NCBI RefSeq assembly: GCF_023015865.1
Contig: NZ_JALKBC010000001.1
Coordinates: 186,001-250,000 of the forward strand
DNA length: 64,000 nt
Direction: 5' to 3'
From: Arenibacter sp. F26102
GTDB lineage: Bacteria; Bacteroidota; Bacteroidia; Flavobacteriales; Flavobacteriaceae
Numbering within the stretch: the stretch's first letter is position 1; each line of letters starts with the position of its first letter. A program made the translations under genes and the position numbers. Of this stretch, positions 47,676-56,553 are shown piece by piece. The notes beneath the pieces were generated by a model that was not told the DNA's origin, did not search any database, and was given only the letters and a program-made list of their open reading frames with translations.

Positions 47676-47852
47676 CTAATCCGAATAATTCGTATCCTCT
47701 TTATTGCCCTTTTCCCGATGCTGTGCTATAATAGTTTTAAGTCGTTCCTTACGGGTTTCCTTTTCTTTTTTAAGCTTGTTTTTCTTTCTATTGAGGAGTT
47801 TGGTGTGTTTTGCCTTGTTGGCGGTATTTTTTTCTTTGCCTTTTTTACTCAT
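47676..47852 (-). CDS. Very basic small protein of unknown function
   Basis: 58 residues from MSKKGKEKNTANKAKHTKLL at 47852; a longer frame (68 residues) runs into hemF and is less likely. About half the residues are Lys, Arg or His, arranged as a single helix without a hydrophobic core, as in nucleic-acid-binding or ribosome-associated small proteins. It follows hemF by 20 nt. No family recognised; it might be spurious, but position and start context support it. Confidence 0.5.
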   Translation of the reverse strand: MSKKGKEKNTANKAKHTKLLNRKKNKLKKEKETRKERLKTIIAQHREKGNKEDTNYSD

Positions 47853-47872
47853 AATCCTAAGTTTTTGGTTTG

Positions 47873-48775
47873 TTATACCCATTCCTTGGGTTTGGCAAGA
47901 ATTTTCAATAAACGTTCTTCCTCACTTCCCTTTTCTGGGTGATGGTCATAGACCCATTGTACATGGGGAGGTAGGCTCATTAATATGCTTTCTATTCTGC
48001 CATTGGTCTTTAAACCAAAGAGTGTACCCTTGTCATGAACCAAGTTAAATTCTACATAACGTCCTCTTCTAATTTCTTGCCAATCCCGCTGTTCTTTCGA
48101 ATAGGGTAGGTCTTTTCGTTTTTCAACAATTGGGACATAGGCCTTTAAAAAACTATTGCCTACTTCGGTTTCAAAATTGTACCAATCTTCCATGGACATC
48201 TCTGTGCTGGCTTTACAGTAATCGTAAAATAGGCCGCCAACACCCCGAGCTTCGTTCCTATGGGTATTCCAAAAATAATCGTCGCACTTTGCCTTGTACC
48301 TACTGTAGAATTCCGGATTGTGTTTGTCACAGGCGTTTTTGCATATTGTATGAAAGTGCTTGGCATCCTCATCAAAAAGATAGTAAGGGGTTAGGTCTTG
48401 TCCCCCACCAAACCATTGATCAACCAATTTACCTTCCTTGTTATACATCTCGAAATAGCGCCAATTGGCATGTACCGTGGGAACCATGGGATTCTTTGGG
48501 TGGATAACTAGGCTGAGACCACAGGCAAAAAAATCGGCGTCCTTAACGCCAAAATAATTTTGCATGCTTTGAGGCAAGGCTCCGTGTACTGCAGAAATGT
48601 TAACACCGCCCTTTTCAAAAACAGCCCCATTTTCTATAACCCTTGATCGGCCACCGCCACCTTCAGGTCGGTCCCAAATGTCTTCCCTGAACTTGGCTTC
48701 ACCGTCTACTGCTTCCAATTTGGCAGTAATCCTATCCTGTAGTTGTTGAATGTATGCGTAAAATTTATCTTTCAT
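47873..48775 (-). CDS. hemF: Oxygen-dependent coproporphyrinogen III oxidase
   Basis: About 300 residues from MKDKFYAYIQQLQDRITAKL at 48775. It turns coproporphyrinogen III into protoporphyrinogen IX with O2. Conserved blocks are GGGGRSRVIENGAVFEKGGV, HPKNPMVPTVHANWRYFEMY, WFGGGQDLTPYYLFDEDAKH and GRYVEFNLVHDKGTLFGLKT. Directly upstream of its start is a palindromic REP array, so its mRNA leader carries these hairpins. The gene is separated from hemE by the RAYT/REP block and the EI24 gene. Confidence 0.96.
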   Translation of the reverse strand: MKDKFYAYIQQLQDRITAKLEAVDGEAKFREDIWDRPEGGGGRSRVIENGAVFEKGGVNISAVHGALPQSMQNYFGVKDADFFACGLSLVIHPKNPMVPTVHANWRYFEMYNKEGKLVDQWFGGGQDLTPYYLFDEDAKHFHTICKNACDKHNPEFYSRYKAKCDDYFWNTHRNEARGVGGLFYDYCKASTEMSMEDWYNFETEVGNSFLKAYVPIVEKRKDLPYSKEQRDWQEIRRGRYVEFNLVHDKGTLFGLKTNGRIESILMSLPPHVQWVYDHHPEKGSEEERLLKILAKPKEWV

Positions 48776-48804
48776 GTTTCTTTTTCTTTTCACTTTTTAG
48801 ACAT

Positions 48805-48988
48805 AGACCTGCAAGGTTTTAAAAACCTTGCAGGTCTTGTGCGTCCTGTTGGTTACCAATCCTGCAAGGTCTTCCCCACCTTGTAGGTTTTGTTCCGTTG
48901 CCATTAATAAATCATATTTTCGGTTTGCAACCCTCAGACCTACAAGGTTTTTAAAACCTTGCAGGTCTTGCCAGTCGTTCAACTTTGC
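48805..48988. repeat. REP palindrome block between hemF and the RAYT gene
   Basis: A perfect palindrome with 16-bp arms (AGACCTGCAAGGTTTT and its complement) lies at 48805-48837. A weaker one (CCTGCAAGGT with ACCTTGTAGG) follows near 48860-48887 and a third with one mismatch lies at 48936-48968, followed by a further GCAGGTC half-site. The order and linkers match one unit of the array at 49577-50277. The block is in the 5' region of hemF. Confidence 0.85.
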
Positions 48989-48991
48989 AGG

Positions 48992-49561
48992 TCAAGAATC
49001 CCAGTTCAAATTGTCATGACCTAAACTTCTTTTTTGCTCATGCAAATATTCAAAATTCCCTTGATTCTCAAAAAGATTTATTACCTCTTCCTTTGCTATT
49101 GGCACTGAATCGGTGCTGTTCTCAATGGAAATAGTGGTCTGATAAGATGAATATTTGTATGTTTTAAACTCTCTGGTGATACCATGACTTTCCGGGTTTG
49201 TATTGATATAGATTATCAGGTTTCTCAAATAATTGGTATCGCCAATTTTAATCCTTCTAAAATGTTTTTCAAAAAGACTGCCCGTTCTGTGGTGCATTTT
49301 ATTGAATGCTTTAGCATAGGCGTTGAAAAGATTTGAAATTGATTGGGTAACTATTTTTTCTTCTTCAATGACCTGGATTGCAATATGATAATGGTTGTCC
49401 ATTAAACAATATGCGAGAATAGAAACTTTGTTGGACAAATACTTATTAATCAACTTTAGAAAGTAGTTTTTGTTTTCGTTGGATTTAAATATTAGGTCAC
49501 CGTTTATTCCCCGGTTGTAAATATGATAGTAATGGTCTTTTTGGAGTTTTTCGAGTTTCAT
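48992..49561 (-). CDS. REP-associated tyrosine transposase (RAYT, Y1_Tnp)
   Basis: About 189 residues from MKLEKLQKDHYYHIYNRGIN at 49561. The 18 extra codons upstream in the frame are encoded by a REP palindrome and are not the start. It is an HUH-type nuclease: LMDNHYHIAIQV holds the HxH metal pair, GSLFEKHFRRIKI is family-typical, and LIIYINTNPESHG holds the catalytic Tyr. RAYTs act on REP hairpins, cutting one DNA strand, and spread them as non-autonomous elements. REP repeats occur on both sides. Confidence 0.93.
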   Translation of the reverse strand: MKLEKLQKDHYYHIYNRGINGDLIFKSNENKNYFLKLINKYLSNKVSILAYCLMDNHYHIAIQVIEEEKIVTQSISNLFNAYAKAFNKMHHRTGSLFEKHFRRIKIGDTNYLRNLIIYINTNPESHGITREFKTYKYSSYQTTISIENSTDSVPIAKEEVINLFENQGNFEYLHEQKRSLGHDNLNWDS

Positions 49562-49576
49562 TTTTTTTCTTGTTTT

Positions 49577-50277
49577 AGACCTACTAGGTTTTGGAAACCT
49601 TGCAGGTCCTCTCAATCACTTAACCTTGCAGGTCTTGTGCTGCGTCCTGTTGGTTACCTATCCTGCAAGGTCTTCCCGACCTTGTAGGTATTGTTCCTTT
49701 GCTATCGGCCATTCCCTATGTATGCTTCATGTTTTTAGACCTACTAGGTTTTGGAAACCTTGCAGGTCCTCTCAATCACTTAACCTTGCAGGTCTTGTGC
49801 TGCGCCCTGTTGGTTAACTATCCTGCAAGGTCTTCACGACCTTGTAGGTATTGTTCTTTTGCTATCGGCCATTCCCTATGTATGCTTCATGTTTTAGACC
49901 TACAAGGTTTTGGAAACCTTGCAGGTCCTCTCAATCACTTAACCTTGCAGGTCTTGTGCTGCGTCCTGTTGGTTACCAATCCTGCAAGGTCTTCCCGACC
50001 TTGTAGGTATTGTTTCATTGCTATCGGCCATTCCCTATGTATGTTTCATGTTTTTAGACCTACAAGGTTTTGGGAACCTTGCAGGTCCTCTCAATCACTT
50101 AACCTTGCAGGTCTTGTGCTGCGTCCTGTTGATTGCCTATCCTGCAAGGTCTTCCCGACCTTGTAGGTATTGTTCTTTTGCTATCGGCCATTCCCTAGGT
50201 ATGCTTCATGTTTTTAGACCTACAAGGTTTTGGAAACCTTGCAGGTCTTGCCAGTTGCTCAACCTTGCAGGTCTCGG
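49577..50277. repeat. Tandem REP/BIME array, four 160-bp units plus a terminal half-unit
   Basis: Units begin AGACCTAC at 49577, 49737, 49896, 50056 and 50216, giving a period of 159-160 bp. Each unit has a palindrome pair around GGTTTTGGAAACC (arms with the AAGGT and ACCTTGCAGGTC cores), a second inverted pair CCTGCAAGGT with CCTTGTAGGT, and a spacer with GCTATCGGCCATTCCCTA. The fifth, partial unit ends with the linker CTTGCCAGTTGCTCAACC, like the end of the left block. Units are nearly identical, suggesting recent expansion. Confidence 0.9.
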
Positions 50278-50278
50278 G

Positions 50279-51028
50279 TCATCCAATTTCTTTTTCCGCT
50301 TCCAAAAGTTCTACCGTCCTTATGGTTGCAGCGGTAACCGATAGCGGTAGCACTAGGATTACACCAATTACCGGAATAAAAAGAAAGAACATAAAGACAA
50401 TTCCGTTGCCTAAAGCAATGCCCTTGTTCTTGCGAACAAAATTGAGACTTTCGGCGTATTTAAAATGACGCTCCAAAGTATAATCCATATTGCCAAACCC
50501 AGCATAATAGGCCTGTATTAAAAATATAAGCATAGTTGAAACAATTCCGATAACCGGGATTAGACCGATTAATAGAATAGGGATGGTCAACAAAATTTCC
50601 ATAATCAAGTTTCTTAGGTTGATACGGATTCCACGCCATAGTTGTTCCCCGAAAGTAGTATCTCTATGTTTTTCTGCCGTGTTTCCTACTAGGTGGGTTT
50701 CTATTTTTTCTGAAACTGGGCTCATAAAAGGCGCGGAGAGTGCCATGACAATATGTTTGTACAAGATAAAACCAAACACTAAAATTAGAAAACCGCCAAA
50801 GATTTCACTGATCAGGTTTGCCGTTTGCTTTCCCCAGTCCCAAGTCCACCATTGTGAAAGAAATCCGCCAATATTGTCGGATAGCCCATAAGCAGAGGTG
50901 AAAATTATTATCGCTATTACTACACTGATCAATATGGGAATGAAAAAATATCGCCAAAGCCCCAATTGGGAAATGATTTTAAAGGTGCCAAAATAGGCTT
51001 TAATACCGCTCAGTATATGTTTGGTCAT
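50279..51028 (-). CDS. EI24-domain (CysZ-like) membrane protein
   Basis: 249 residues with four or more hydrophobic segments (YFFIPILISVVIAIIIFTSA, FGGFLILVFGFILYKHIVMA, LTIPILLIGLIPVIGIVSTM, ALGNGIVFMFFLFIPVIGVI). FMSPVSEKIETHLVG and QAYYAGFGNMDYTLERH are typical of EI24/CysZ proteins, which may transport sulfate. The gene is downstream of hemE; a role in haem metabolism is not established. A REP array begins 2 nt after its stop codon. Confidence 0.85.
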   Translation of the reverse strand: MTKHILSGIKAYFGTFKIISQLGLWRYFFIPILISVVIAIIIFTSAYGLSDNIGGFLSQWWTWDWGKQTANLISEIFGGFLILVFGFILYKHIVMALSAPFMSPVSEKIETHLVGNTAEKHRDTTFGEQLWRGIRINLRNLIMEILLTIPILLIGLIPVIGIVSTMLIFLIQAYYAGFGNMDYTLERHFKYAESLNFVRKNKGIALGNGIVFMFFLFIPVIGVILVLPLSVTAATIRTVELLEAEKEIG

Positions 51029-51165
51029 ACTATAGGTTTTGCGTAAGCGATTGTAGTGACATCCTTTTATTTTTATTTATAGGAATGCTGCTAGGGGCGC
51101 AATTTTAGTGTTTTGATCCGTGCCCCGAAATAATGCTTTCTTAAAAATAAAAGATATAACGGAAA

Positions 51166-51208
51166 GCGTGACCCTTTTTTTCTACCTTTTAGAAAAAAAG
51201 GGATACGC
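51166..51208. terminator. Long hairpin after hemE
   Basis: A 13-bp perfect stem (CCCTTTTTTTCTA, 51172-51184, with its complement, 51190-51202) is extended by GCGT and ACGC at its base. It is just beyond the hemE stop on the minus strand. It lacks a U-tract after the stem, so it may be an attenuating or processing hairpin and not a simple terminator. Confidence 0.6.
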
Positions 51209-51212
51209 CCTT

Positions 51213-52244
51213 CTAATTTTGTCTGTACTCCTTTACCGCATCTATAAAGGCCTTGGCGTTGTCCAATGGAACATTGGGCAAAATACCATGACCTAGATTT
51301 ACAACATATTTATCCTTGCCGAATTCATTGATCATTTGAGTTACCATTTTTTTGATTACTGCTGGAGGAGAAAGCAATCTTGCCGGGTCAAAATTGCCCT
51401 GTAGGGTTATATTACCTCCTGAAAGGTAACGTGCATTGCGTGCGGAACAAGTCCAGTCAACTCCAAGGGCAGCGGCTCCTGATTTGGCCATATCGCCCAA
51501 GGCGAACCAACATCCTTTGCCAAAAACTATTACGGGAGCCTCGTCCTTAAGGGCATCTATAATCTGTTGTATATATTGGAATGAAAATTCCTGGTAATCC
51601 ACTGGTGACAACATTCCTCCCCAAGAATCGAATACCTGTACGGCATCCACGCCGGCATTAACCTTTGCTTTTAGGTAGGCAATGGTTGTGTCGGTGATTT
51701 TTTGCAGTAGCTGATGCGCCGCAACTGGATTGGTAAAACAGAATTCCTTGGCCTTGTCAAAGGTTTTACTACCCTGGCCTTGTACAACATAGCATAAAAT
51801 GGTCCAAGGTGAGCCGGCAAATCCGATCAAAGGGATATCATTGTTCAAGAGTTCCTTTGTCGCTTTTATGGCCTGCATTACATAATCCAATTCCACGTTG
51901 ACATCAGGGACAATAACTTGGTCCACGCCTTTCTGGTCCGTTACCGGATTTGGCAAATAAGGGCCAAAATTAGGTTTCATCTGTACCTCTATGTTCATCG
52001 CTTGGGGGATCACCAAAATATCGCTGAACAAAATAGCGGCATCCATGCCGTAGCGGCGTATGGGCTGAACCGTAATTTCACTGGCCAATTCCGGAGTGCG
52101 ACAACGGGTAAAGAAGTCGTACTTATCGCGAATGGCCATAAATTCCGGAAGATATCTTCCTGCCTGGCGCATCATCCAAACTGGTGGGCGCTCTACGGTT
52201 TCTCCTTTTAATGCTCTTAAGAATAAATCGTTTTTAATGCTCAT
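51213..52244 (-). CDS. hemE: Uroporphyrinogen decarboxylase
   Basis: About 343 residues from [20 protein letters not shown] at 52244. The longer frame adds 71 residues unlike HemE. Removes four acetate carboxyls from uroporphyrinogen III to give coproporphyrinogen III. Signatures are [17 protein letters not shown] (N-terminal), [55 protein letters not shown] and [15 protein letters not shown]. Order is hemA-C-D-E on the minus strand with 86 nt between hemD and hemE. Confidence 0.96.
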   Translation of the reverse strand: MSIKNDLFLRALKGETVERPPVWMMRQAGRYLPEFMAIRDKYDFFTRCRTPELASEITVQPIRRYGMDAAILFSDILVIPQAMNIEVQMKPNFGPYLPNPVTDQKGVDQVIVPDVNVELDYVMQAIKATKELLNNDIPLIGFAGSPWTILCYVVQGQGSKTFDKAKEFCFTNPVAAHQLLQKITDTTIAYLKAKVNAGVDAVQVFDSWGGMLSPVDYQEFSFQYIQQIIDALKDEAPVIVFGKGCWFALGDMAKSGAAALGVDWTCSARNARYLSGGNITLQGNFDPARLLSPPAVIKKMVTQMINEFGKDKYVVNLGHGILPNVPLDNAKAFIDAVKEYRQN

Positions 52245-52330
52245 AATATTTTGGTGTTCTTCTTGCCTACCCATTTTTATACTGTCCCTTGATTGTATGC
52301 CAATATGGGAAAATTGTTGCGTATGGCGGT

Positions 52331-53008
52331 TTAATTGTTTTTTATTTTTAAAGTCTCTATAGCCCTTTCCAAGACACTTTCTATCGTTGGTTTTTCGGCA
52401 ATTATAATATTTTTGGTGTGTTTTTCTGCTTCCAAGGCGGTGGTAGTACCAATGCAAAAAGCAACACTATTCTTTAAATTATTCCTAGCTACAAAGCTTT
52501 CAACGCCGCTGGGACTAAAAAACAGAATACCATCAAAAACGGTGTCAAAGGTAAGATGGTTTGGGGTATTTTGATATACGGTCTGCTCCTTAAATACAAC
52601 CTTGTGATTTGTTAGATAGGAGGGAATTTCATTCCGACGTTTATCACCACACAAAAATAAAAATGTTTCCTTTGGGTGCTTATTTATCAAAATTTCGGCC
52701 AATTCTGCTCCATAATTAGTCATTTCCAAGACATTAATTCCATTTTTCTCTAAAACCGACTTTGTTTTTTCACCCACACAAAAAGCAGAATAGGAATTTT
52801 TTTTAACGTTTTGGGGACCTATTATTTTTAGAAAAGCCTTTACGGTATTTTGGCTGGTAAATATGATATTTTTGAAAACAGGGTCTATTTTGGGTTTTAA
52901 GTATTCAATATTGATGGCATCATAGTCTTCTACTTTAATATTGGCATTGGTCAGAATTGCTTTTTGATGGGATGTTAAGATTTTTGTAGAAAGAACGGTC
53001 ATGTTCAT
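52331..53008 (-). CDS. hemD: Uroporphyrinogen-III synthase
   Basis: About 225 residues from [18 protein letters not shown] at 53008; a TTG eight codons earlier is a less likely start. HemD inverts the D ring of hydroxymethylbilane and closes it to uroporphyrinogen III. Sequence conservation is low in this family, but [49 protein letters not shown] and [17 protein letters not shown] fit the two-lobed fold. Its place between hemC and hemE supports the call. Confidence 0.9.
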   Translation of the reverse strand: MNMTVLSTKILTSHQKAILTNANIKVEDYDAINIEYLKPKIDPVFKNIIFTSQNTVKAFLKIIGPQNVKKNSYSAFCVGEKTKSVLEKNGINVLEMTNYGAELAEILINKHPKETFLFLCGDKRRNEIPSYLTNHKVVFKEQTVYQNTPNHLTFDTVFDGILFFSPSGVESFVARNNLKNSVAFCIGTTTALEAEKHTKNIIIAEKPTIESVLERAIETLKIKNN

Positions 53009-53039
53009 GTTACTATGGTTTGTAATTCCCAAGCTGGGG

Positions 53040-53951
53040 TCATGCCAATTCCTTTTTTATCTCCACCATCAATTCCTTGCCACCATTGTCCAATATTTCT
53101 TGGGCACACAACTTGCCAAAGTTGATATATTCATTGGCGGGAATAGACTTTTTAACCATTAATTTCTGTTTGCCATCCAGGGAAAGCAGTACACCTTCAA
53201 AAAGGAGGTTGTCTTGTTCTATTTTTGCCAAGGCCCCTATTGGGGCTGTGCAGCCCCCTTCCAAAATTTGCAGGAACTCCCTTTCTACAAGGGTGCAAAT
53301 ATCTGTGGTGAAATCGTTTAGTTTGCGAACGGCCTCTGTTGAAAAGGTGTCATTTTCCATGCTAACTACAACCATGGCCCCTTGTGCCGGTGCGGGCACC
53401 ATCCAATCCAAGTCTATGTGGTTAGGTGGCAGTACCTCAATACGTTCCAAACCTGCCTTGGCAAAGATGGCTCCGTTCCAAGGATTGTCCTGAAGTTTTT
53501 GAAGACGGGTGTTTACGTTCCCCCGTATATCCACAACCTTATGAGATGGGTATTTATTCAACCATTGTGCCTGTCTTCGTAAGCTTCCGGTGGCAATGGT
53601 ACCGTTGGATTTTAAAAAATCCAAATCTTTGTATACTAATATATCATTGGTATTTGCCCTTGGGAGTACCGCACTCTGTACAATTCCCTTGGGAAGACGG
53701 GTAGGTACGTCTTTCATGGAATGCACGGCGATATCAACGGTGCCGTTGATCATTGCAATGTCCAATGTTTTGGTAAATATTCCGGTTATGCCAAGTTCGT
53801 ACAATGGCTTATCCAAAAGTAGGTCTCCGGTAGATTTTACTGAAATTATTTCGGTATTAAAGCCTAAAGCCTCTAATTGGTCCTGAACGGTGTGGGCTTG
53901 CCAGAGTGCCAACTGACTATCACGGGTACCAATTCGTATTGTTTTACTCAT
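53040..53951 (-). CDS. hemC: Porphobilinogen deaminase (hydroxymethylbilane synthase)
   Basis: 303 residues, full length. It joins four porphobilinogens into hydroxymethylbilane. The dipyrromethane cofactor binds C234 in LEGGCTAPIGA. Other signatures are IRIGTRDSQLALWQA, AVHSMKDVPTRLPKG, TGSLRRQAQW, VDIRGNVNTRLQKL and VPAPAQGAM. Its start overlaps the hemA end by 4 nt, so the two are coupled. Confidence 0.97.
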   Translation of the reverse strand: MSKTIRIGTRDSQLALWQAHTVQDQLEALGFNTEIISVKSTGDLLLDKPLYELGITGIFTKTLDIAMINGTVDIAVHSMKDVPTRLPKGIVQSAVLPRANTNDILVYKDLDFLKSNGTIATGSLRRQAQWLNKYPSHKVVDIRGNVNTRLQKLQDNPWNGAIFAKAGLERIEVLPPNHIDLDWMVPAPAQGAMVVVSMENDTFSTEAVRKLNDFTTDICTLVEREFLQILEGGCTAPIGALAKIEQDNLLFEGVLLSLDGKQKLMVKKSIPANEYINFGKLCAQEILDNGGKELMVEIKKELA

Positions 53952-55204
53952 CTAGGCTCCAATTCTAGTTGAAAAACTCGTTGTATAAGCTCTAAACTGG
54001 TATCGGAATCTATTTCGGTGTCTTTAAGATGATTGGCAAATTGTTTGGTGATTTTCTGAATGATGCGTTCCGAGATAATATCGGCTTGAACAGAATTGAA
54101 ATCGCTTATCTTTTTGCTTTGGAAGTCCAATTCCTCATCCTTCATAGTCTTTAATTTTTTCTTTAAAGCCTTGATGACCGGGGCAAATTTCCTGGTTTCC
54201 AACCATTTAATAAATTCTTCCTTTACTTCCTCAATAATCACTTCTGCCCGGGGTACGGATTCTTTTCTTTTTTCCAACGTATCATCGGTCATTTGGGAAA
54301 GGTGATCTAGATGAATTACAGTTACATTATCCAAATCCGATACATCGTCCGATACATTTTTGGGAATGGACAGGTCCAAGATCAACAAAGGTTTCTTAGT
54401 GTAGATCAATTCCTTTGAAATGGTGGGCGATTGGGCACCCGTGGCCACAATAAGGACGTCCGTATTGCGAATTTCTGTCTGCAGGTCCCCGTAGTTCTTA
54501 ACTATTAAATTAAATTTACCAGCTATTCGCTCCGCCTTATCCTTGGTACGGTTTATTAAGGTGATATGCGAATTTTTAGTATGCTTAATCAGGTTCTCAC
54601 AGGTATTTCTGCCAATTTTCCCGGTACCGAACAACAGAATATTTTTTTCTGAAATATCGGGGATTGTATTTATGATGTATTGTACCGAGGCAAAAGCAAC
54701 TGATGTAGCACCAGAAGAAATATCGGTTTCGTTTTTTATTCTTTTACTGGCTTGGATTACGGAATTGCACAAACGCTCCAAGAAAGGGTTGGCAATGTTT
54801 TGTTTTTTGGATCGATTGAAACTTTGTCTTAATTGACTAATAATTTCGAAATCGCCCAAAATTTGGCTGTCCAAACCTGTGCCCATCCTAAAAAGATGGT
54901 TTATTGCGTCGTTATTCTTATACACATAGGCCACCTCTTGGAATTCCTCCACGGTGCCCTGCGTATTATCGCATAATAATTTTATAAGTTCAAAGGGATG
55001 TTTGGCAAACCCATGCAATTCGGTACGGTTACAGGTAGAAGTCACCAATAGTCCGTCTACCCCAATCAGTTTAGCCTGTTCCAATAGTCGGTCTATGGCA
55101 TTTTCATCCATGCTAAATTTACCACGCACTTCGGCATCGGCCTTTTTGTAGTTAAGGCCTATGGTATATAACGAACTATGTTTGGAAATGTGATAATCTT
55201 TCAT
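53948..55204 (-). CDS. hemA: Glutamyl-tRNA reductase
   Basis: About 418 residues from MKDYHISKHSSLYTIGLNYK at 55204. An upstream M is in a frame that runs 14 codons further, but this start fits the family. It reduces glutamyl-tRNA to glutamate-1-semialdehyde, the first step of C5 haem synthesis. Catalytic C58 is in TSTCNRTE. NADPH-binding motif ILLFGTGKIGRNTCENL; GTGLDSQILGDFEIISQLRQ and SVIQASKRIKNET are conserved. It leads the hemACDE unit. Confidence 0.95.
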   Translation of the reverse strand: MKDYHISKHSSLYTIGLNYKKADAEVRGKFSMDENAIDRLLEQAKLIGVDGLLVTSTCNRTELHGFAKHPFELIKLLCDNTQGTVEEFQEVAYVYKNNDAINHLFRMGTGLDSQILGDFEIISQLRQSFNRSKKQNIANPFLERLCNSVIQASKRIKNETDISSGATSVAFASVQYIINTIPDISEKNILLFGTGKIGRNTCENLIKHTKNSHITLINRTKDKAERIAGKFNLIVKNYGDLQTEIRNTDVLIVATGAQSPTISKELIYTKKPLLILDLSIPKNVSDDVSDLDNVTVIHLDHLSQMTDDTLEKRKESVPRAEVIIEEVKEEFIKWLETRKFAPVIKALKKKLKTMKDEELDFQSKKISDFNSVQADIISERIIQKITKQFANHLKDTEIDSDTSLELIQRVFQLELEPR

Positions 55205-55224
55205 ATGTACTCTTGAGAGCGCCA

Positions 55225-55232
55225 CAAATTTA
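55225..55232 (-). promoter_or_regulatory. Candidate -7 element of hemA
   Basis: On the minus strand TAAATTTG matches TAnnTTTG, 20 nt before the hemA ATG. A -33 TTG at standard spacing is not visible. This is the intergenic region shared with the divergent AraC regulator. Confidence 0.42.
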
Positions 55233-55408
55233 GGGGCATCAGCCAAATAAAAATAACGCTAGAGGAACAATAAGTATCGTTTGTGGTTTTTTAACGCTAT
55301 TTTATATATCAAAACGCTTGAAATACTATATTTTAGCAGTGTTAAGGGGAATTACACTTCGGTTAATTTAGAATGTTTCTAAATAGGTAAATTTAATATA
55401 AAGTCGAC

Positions 55409-56299
55409 ATGGAGGAAGAAAATATCGCTCAAGGGTCTTTTGAGGAAGTATTGATTGAAGATGGTTTCTATGTATTAAAAATTCAGAACGATAGTATTTA
55501 TAACCAGACGGTTACGCGTGAGATCGATAGTTCTTTTATACAGTTTCATTTCTGTTTGAAGGGCGGAGCCAAGTTTATTTTTAATGAAGGACGATATGCC
55601 TTGGAAGTCACGGAAGATAATTCCCTCTTGTTGTACAATACCCAGGTAGACCTACCACTTAATCTTGTTCTAAATGCCAATTCTTGGATGGTCTCTATTG
55701 TAATGACCATTCGTAAGTTCCACTCTTTATTTTCGAAGGAGGCCGACTATATTCCTTTTTTGAGTTCGGACAATAAGGATAAGAAATATTATTCACAGGA
55801 AGCCGTATCCCCTGCGATAGCGGTTGTTTTGAGTCAGGTAATGAATTATAACCTACATCGTTCCATTAAGGAGTTGTATATAAAGGGAAAGGTTTACGAG
55901 CTAATTTCACTTTATTTCAATAAAAGTCAGGATGCCGATGTGGAGCAATGCCCTTTTTTGGTGGATGAGGACAATGTTAAGCGAATTAGGAAAGCCAAGG
56001 AAATAATTATTTCCAGAATGGCGGAACCACCCAGCTTACATGATCTTTCCGAAGAAATTGGACTTAGTCTAAAAAAATTGAAAGAAGGCTTCAAGCAAAT
56101 CTATGGGGATTCCGTGTATAGTTTTTTATTTGATTACAAAATGGAATATGCCCGCAAAATGTTGGAATCCGGGAAGCATAATGTAAACGAGGTGGGGCTA
56201 AAGGTGGGCTATAGTACTTCCAGTCACTTTATTGCAGCCTTTAAGAAAAAGTATAGCACCACACCTAAAAAATATCTGATGTCTTTGGCCAACGGATAG
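55409..56299 (+). CDS. AraC-family transcriptional regulator
   Basis: 296 residues. A beta-rich N-terminal part (1-~185) includes QFHFCLKGGAKFIFNEGRYA, resembling cupin-type sensing domains. The C-terminal AraC-type HTH has two helix-turn-helix units: LHDLSEEIGLSLKKLKEGFK and VNEVGLKVGYSTSSHFIAAF, then KKKYSTTPKKYL. It lies divergent from hemA with 204 nt between start codons, suggesting control of haem genes. The signal it senses is unknown. Confidence 0.88.
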   Translation: MEEENIAQGSFEEVLIEDGFYVLKIQNDSIYNQTVTREIDSSFIQFHFCLKGGAKFIFNEGRYALEVTEDNSLLLYNTQVDLPLNLVLNANSWMVSIVMTIRKFHSLFSKEADYIPFLSSDNKDKKYYSQEAVSPAIAVVLSQVMNYNLHRSIKELYIKGKVYELISLYFNKSQDADVEQCPFLVDEDNVKRIRKAKEIIISRMAEPPSLHDLSEEIGLSLKKLKEGFKQIYGDSVYSFLFDYKMEYARKMLESGKHNVNEVGLKVGYSTSSHFIAAFKKKYSTTPKKYLMSLANG

Positions 56300-56553
56300 G
56301 TTACTTATTTAAGAATTATATGGCTCCCTGGTCTATTTTACTCGTTTATGGTTTATCCAAGCTATTCTCTACCTTTTGGCTCATTAGGGTTATGGTAAGG
56401 GAGTCTATTCAAGGTTTCGGGAATTTAATTTTTAACAAGTAGGGGTATTATTGTGAAAACTGTAAGTAATTTTGGAAATATTAGTAAATTTTGTGTTTTG
56501 TTACTGTAAATTTTGGATATTTAGAAATTCTAATTTGAAAATCAATAATTTTT

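Noticed and set aside
48992-49615. Longer start of the RAYT gene (49615)
   Set aside because: The additional 18 residues come from a REP palindrome; MKLEKLQKDHYYHIYNRG is the usual family start.
49577-50277. Regular repeats resembling a CRISPR array
   Set aside because: The period is 160 bp, the units are palindromic throughout and there are no unique spacers; a RAYT gene is adjacent, so REP array is the better reading.
49626-50468. Plus-strand frames with cysteine-rich repeated protein
   Set aside because: They are translations of the REP units (repeated NLAGPLNHLTLQV-type segments) with no start or family support.
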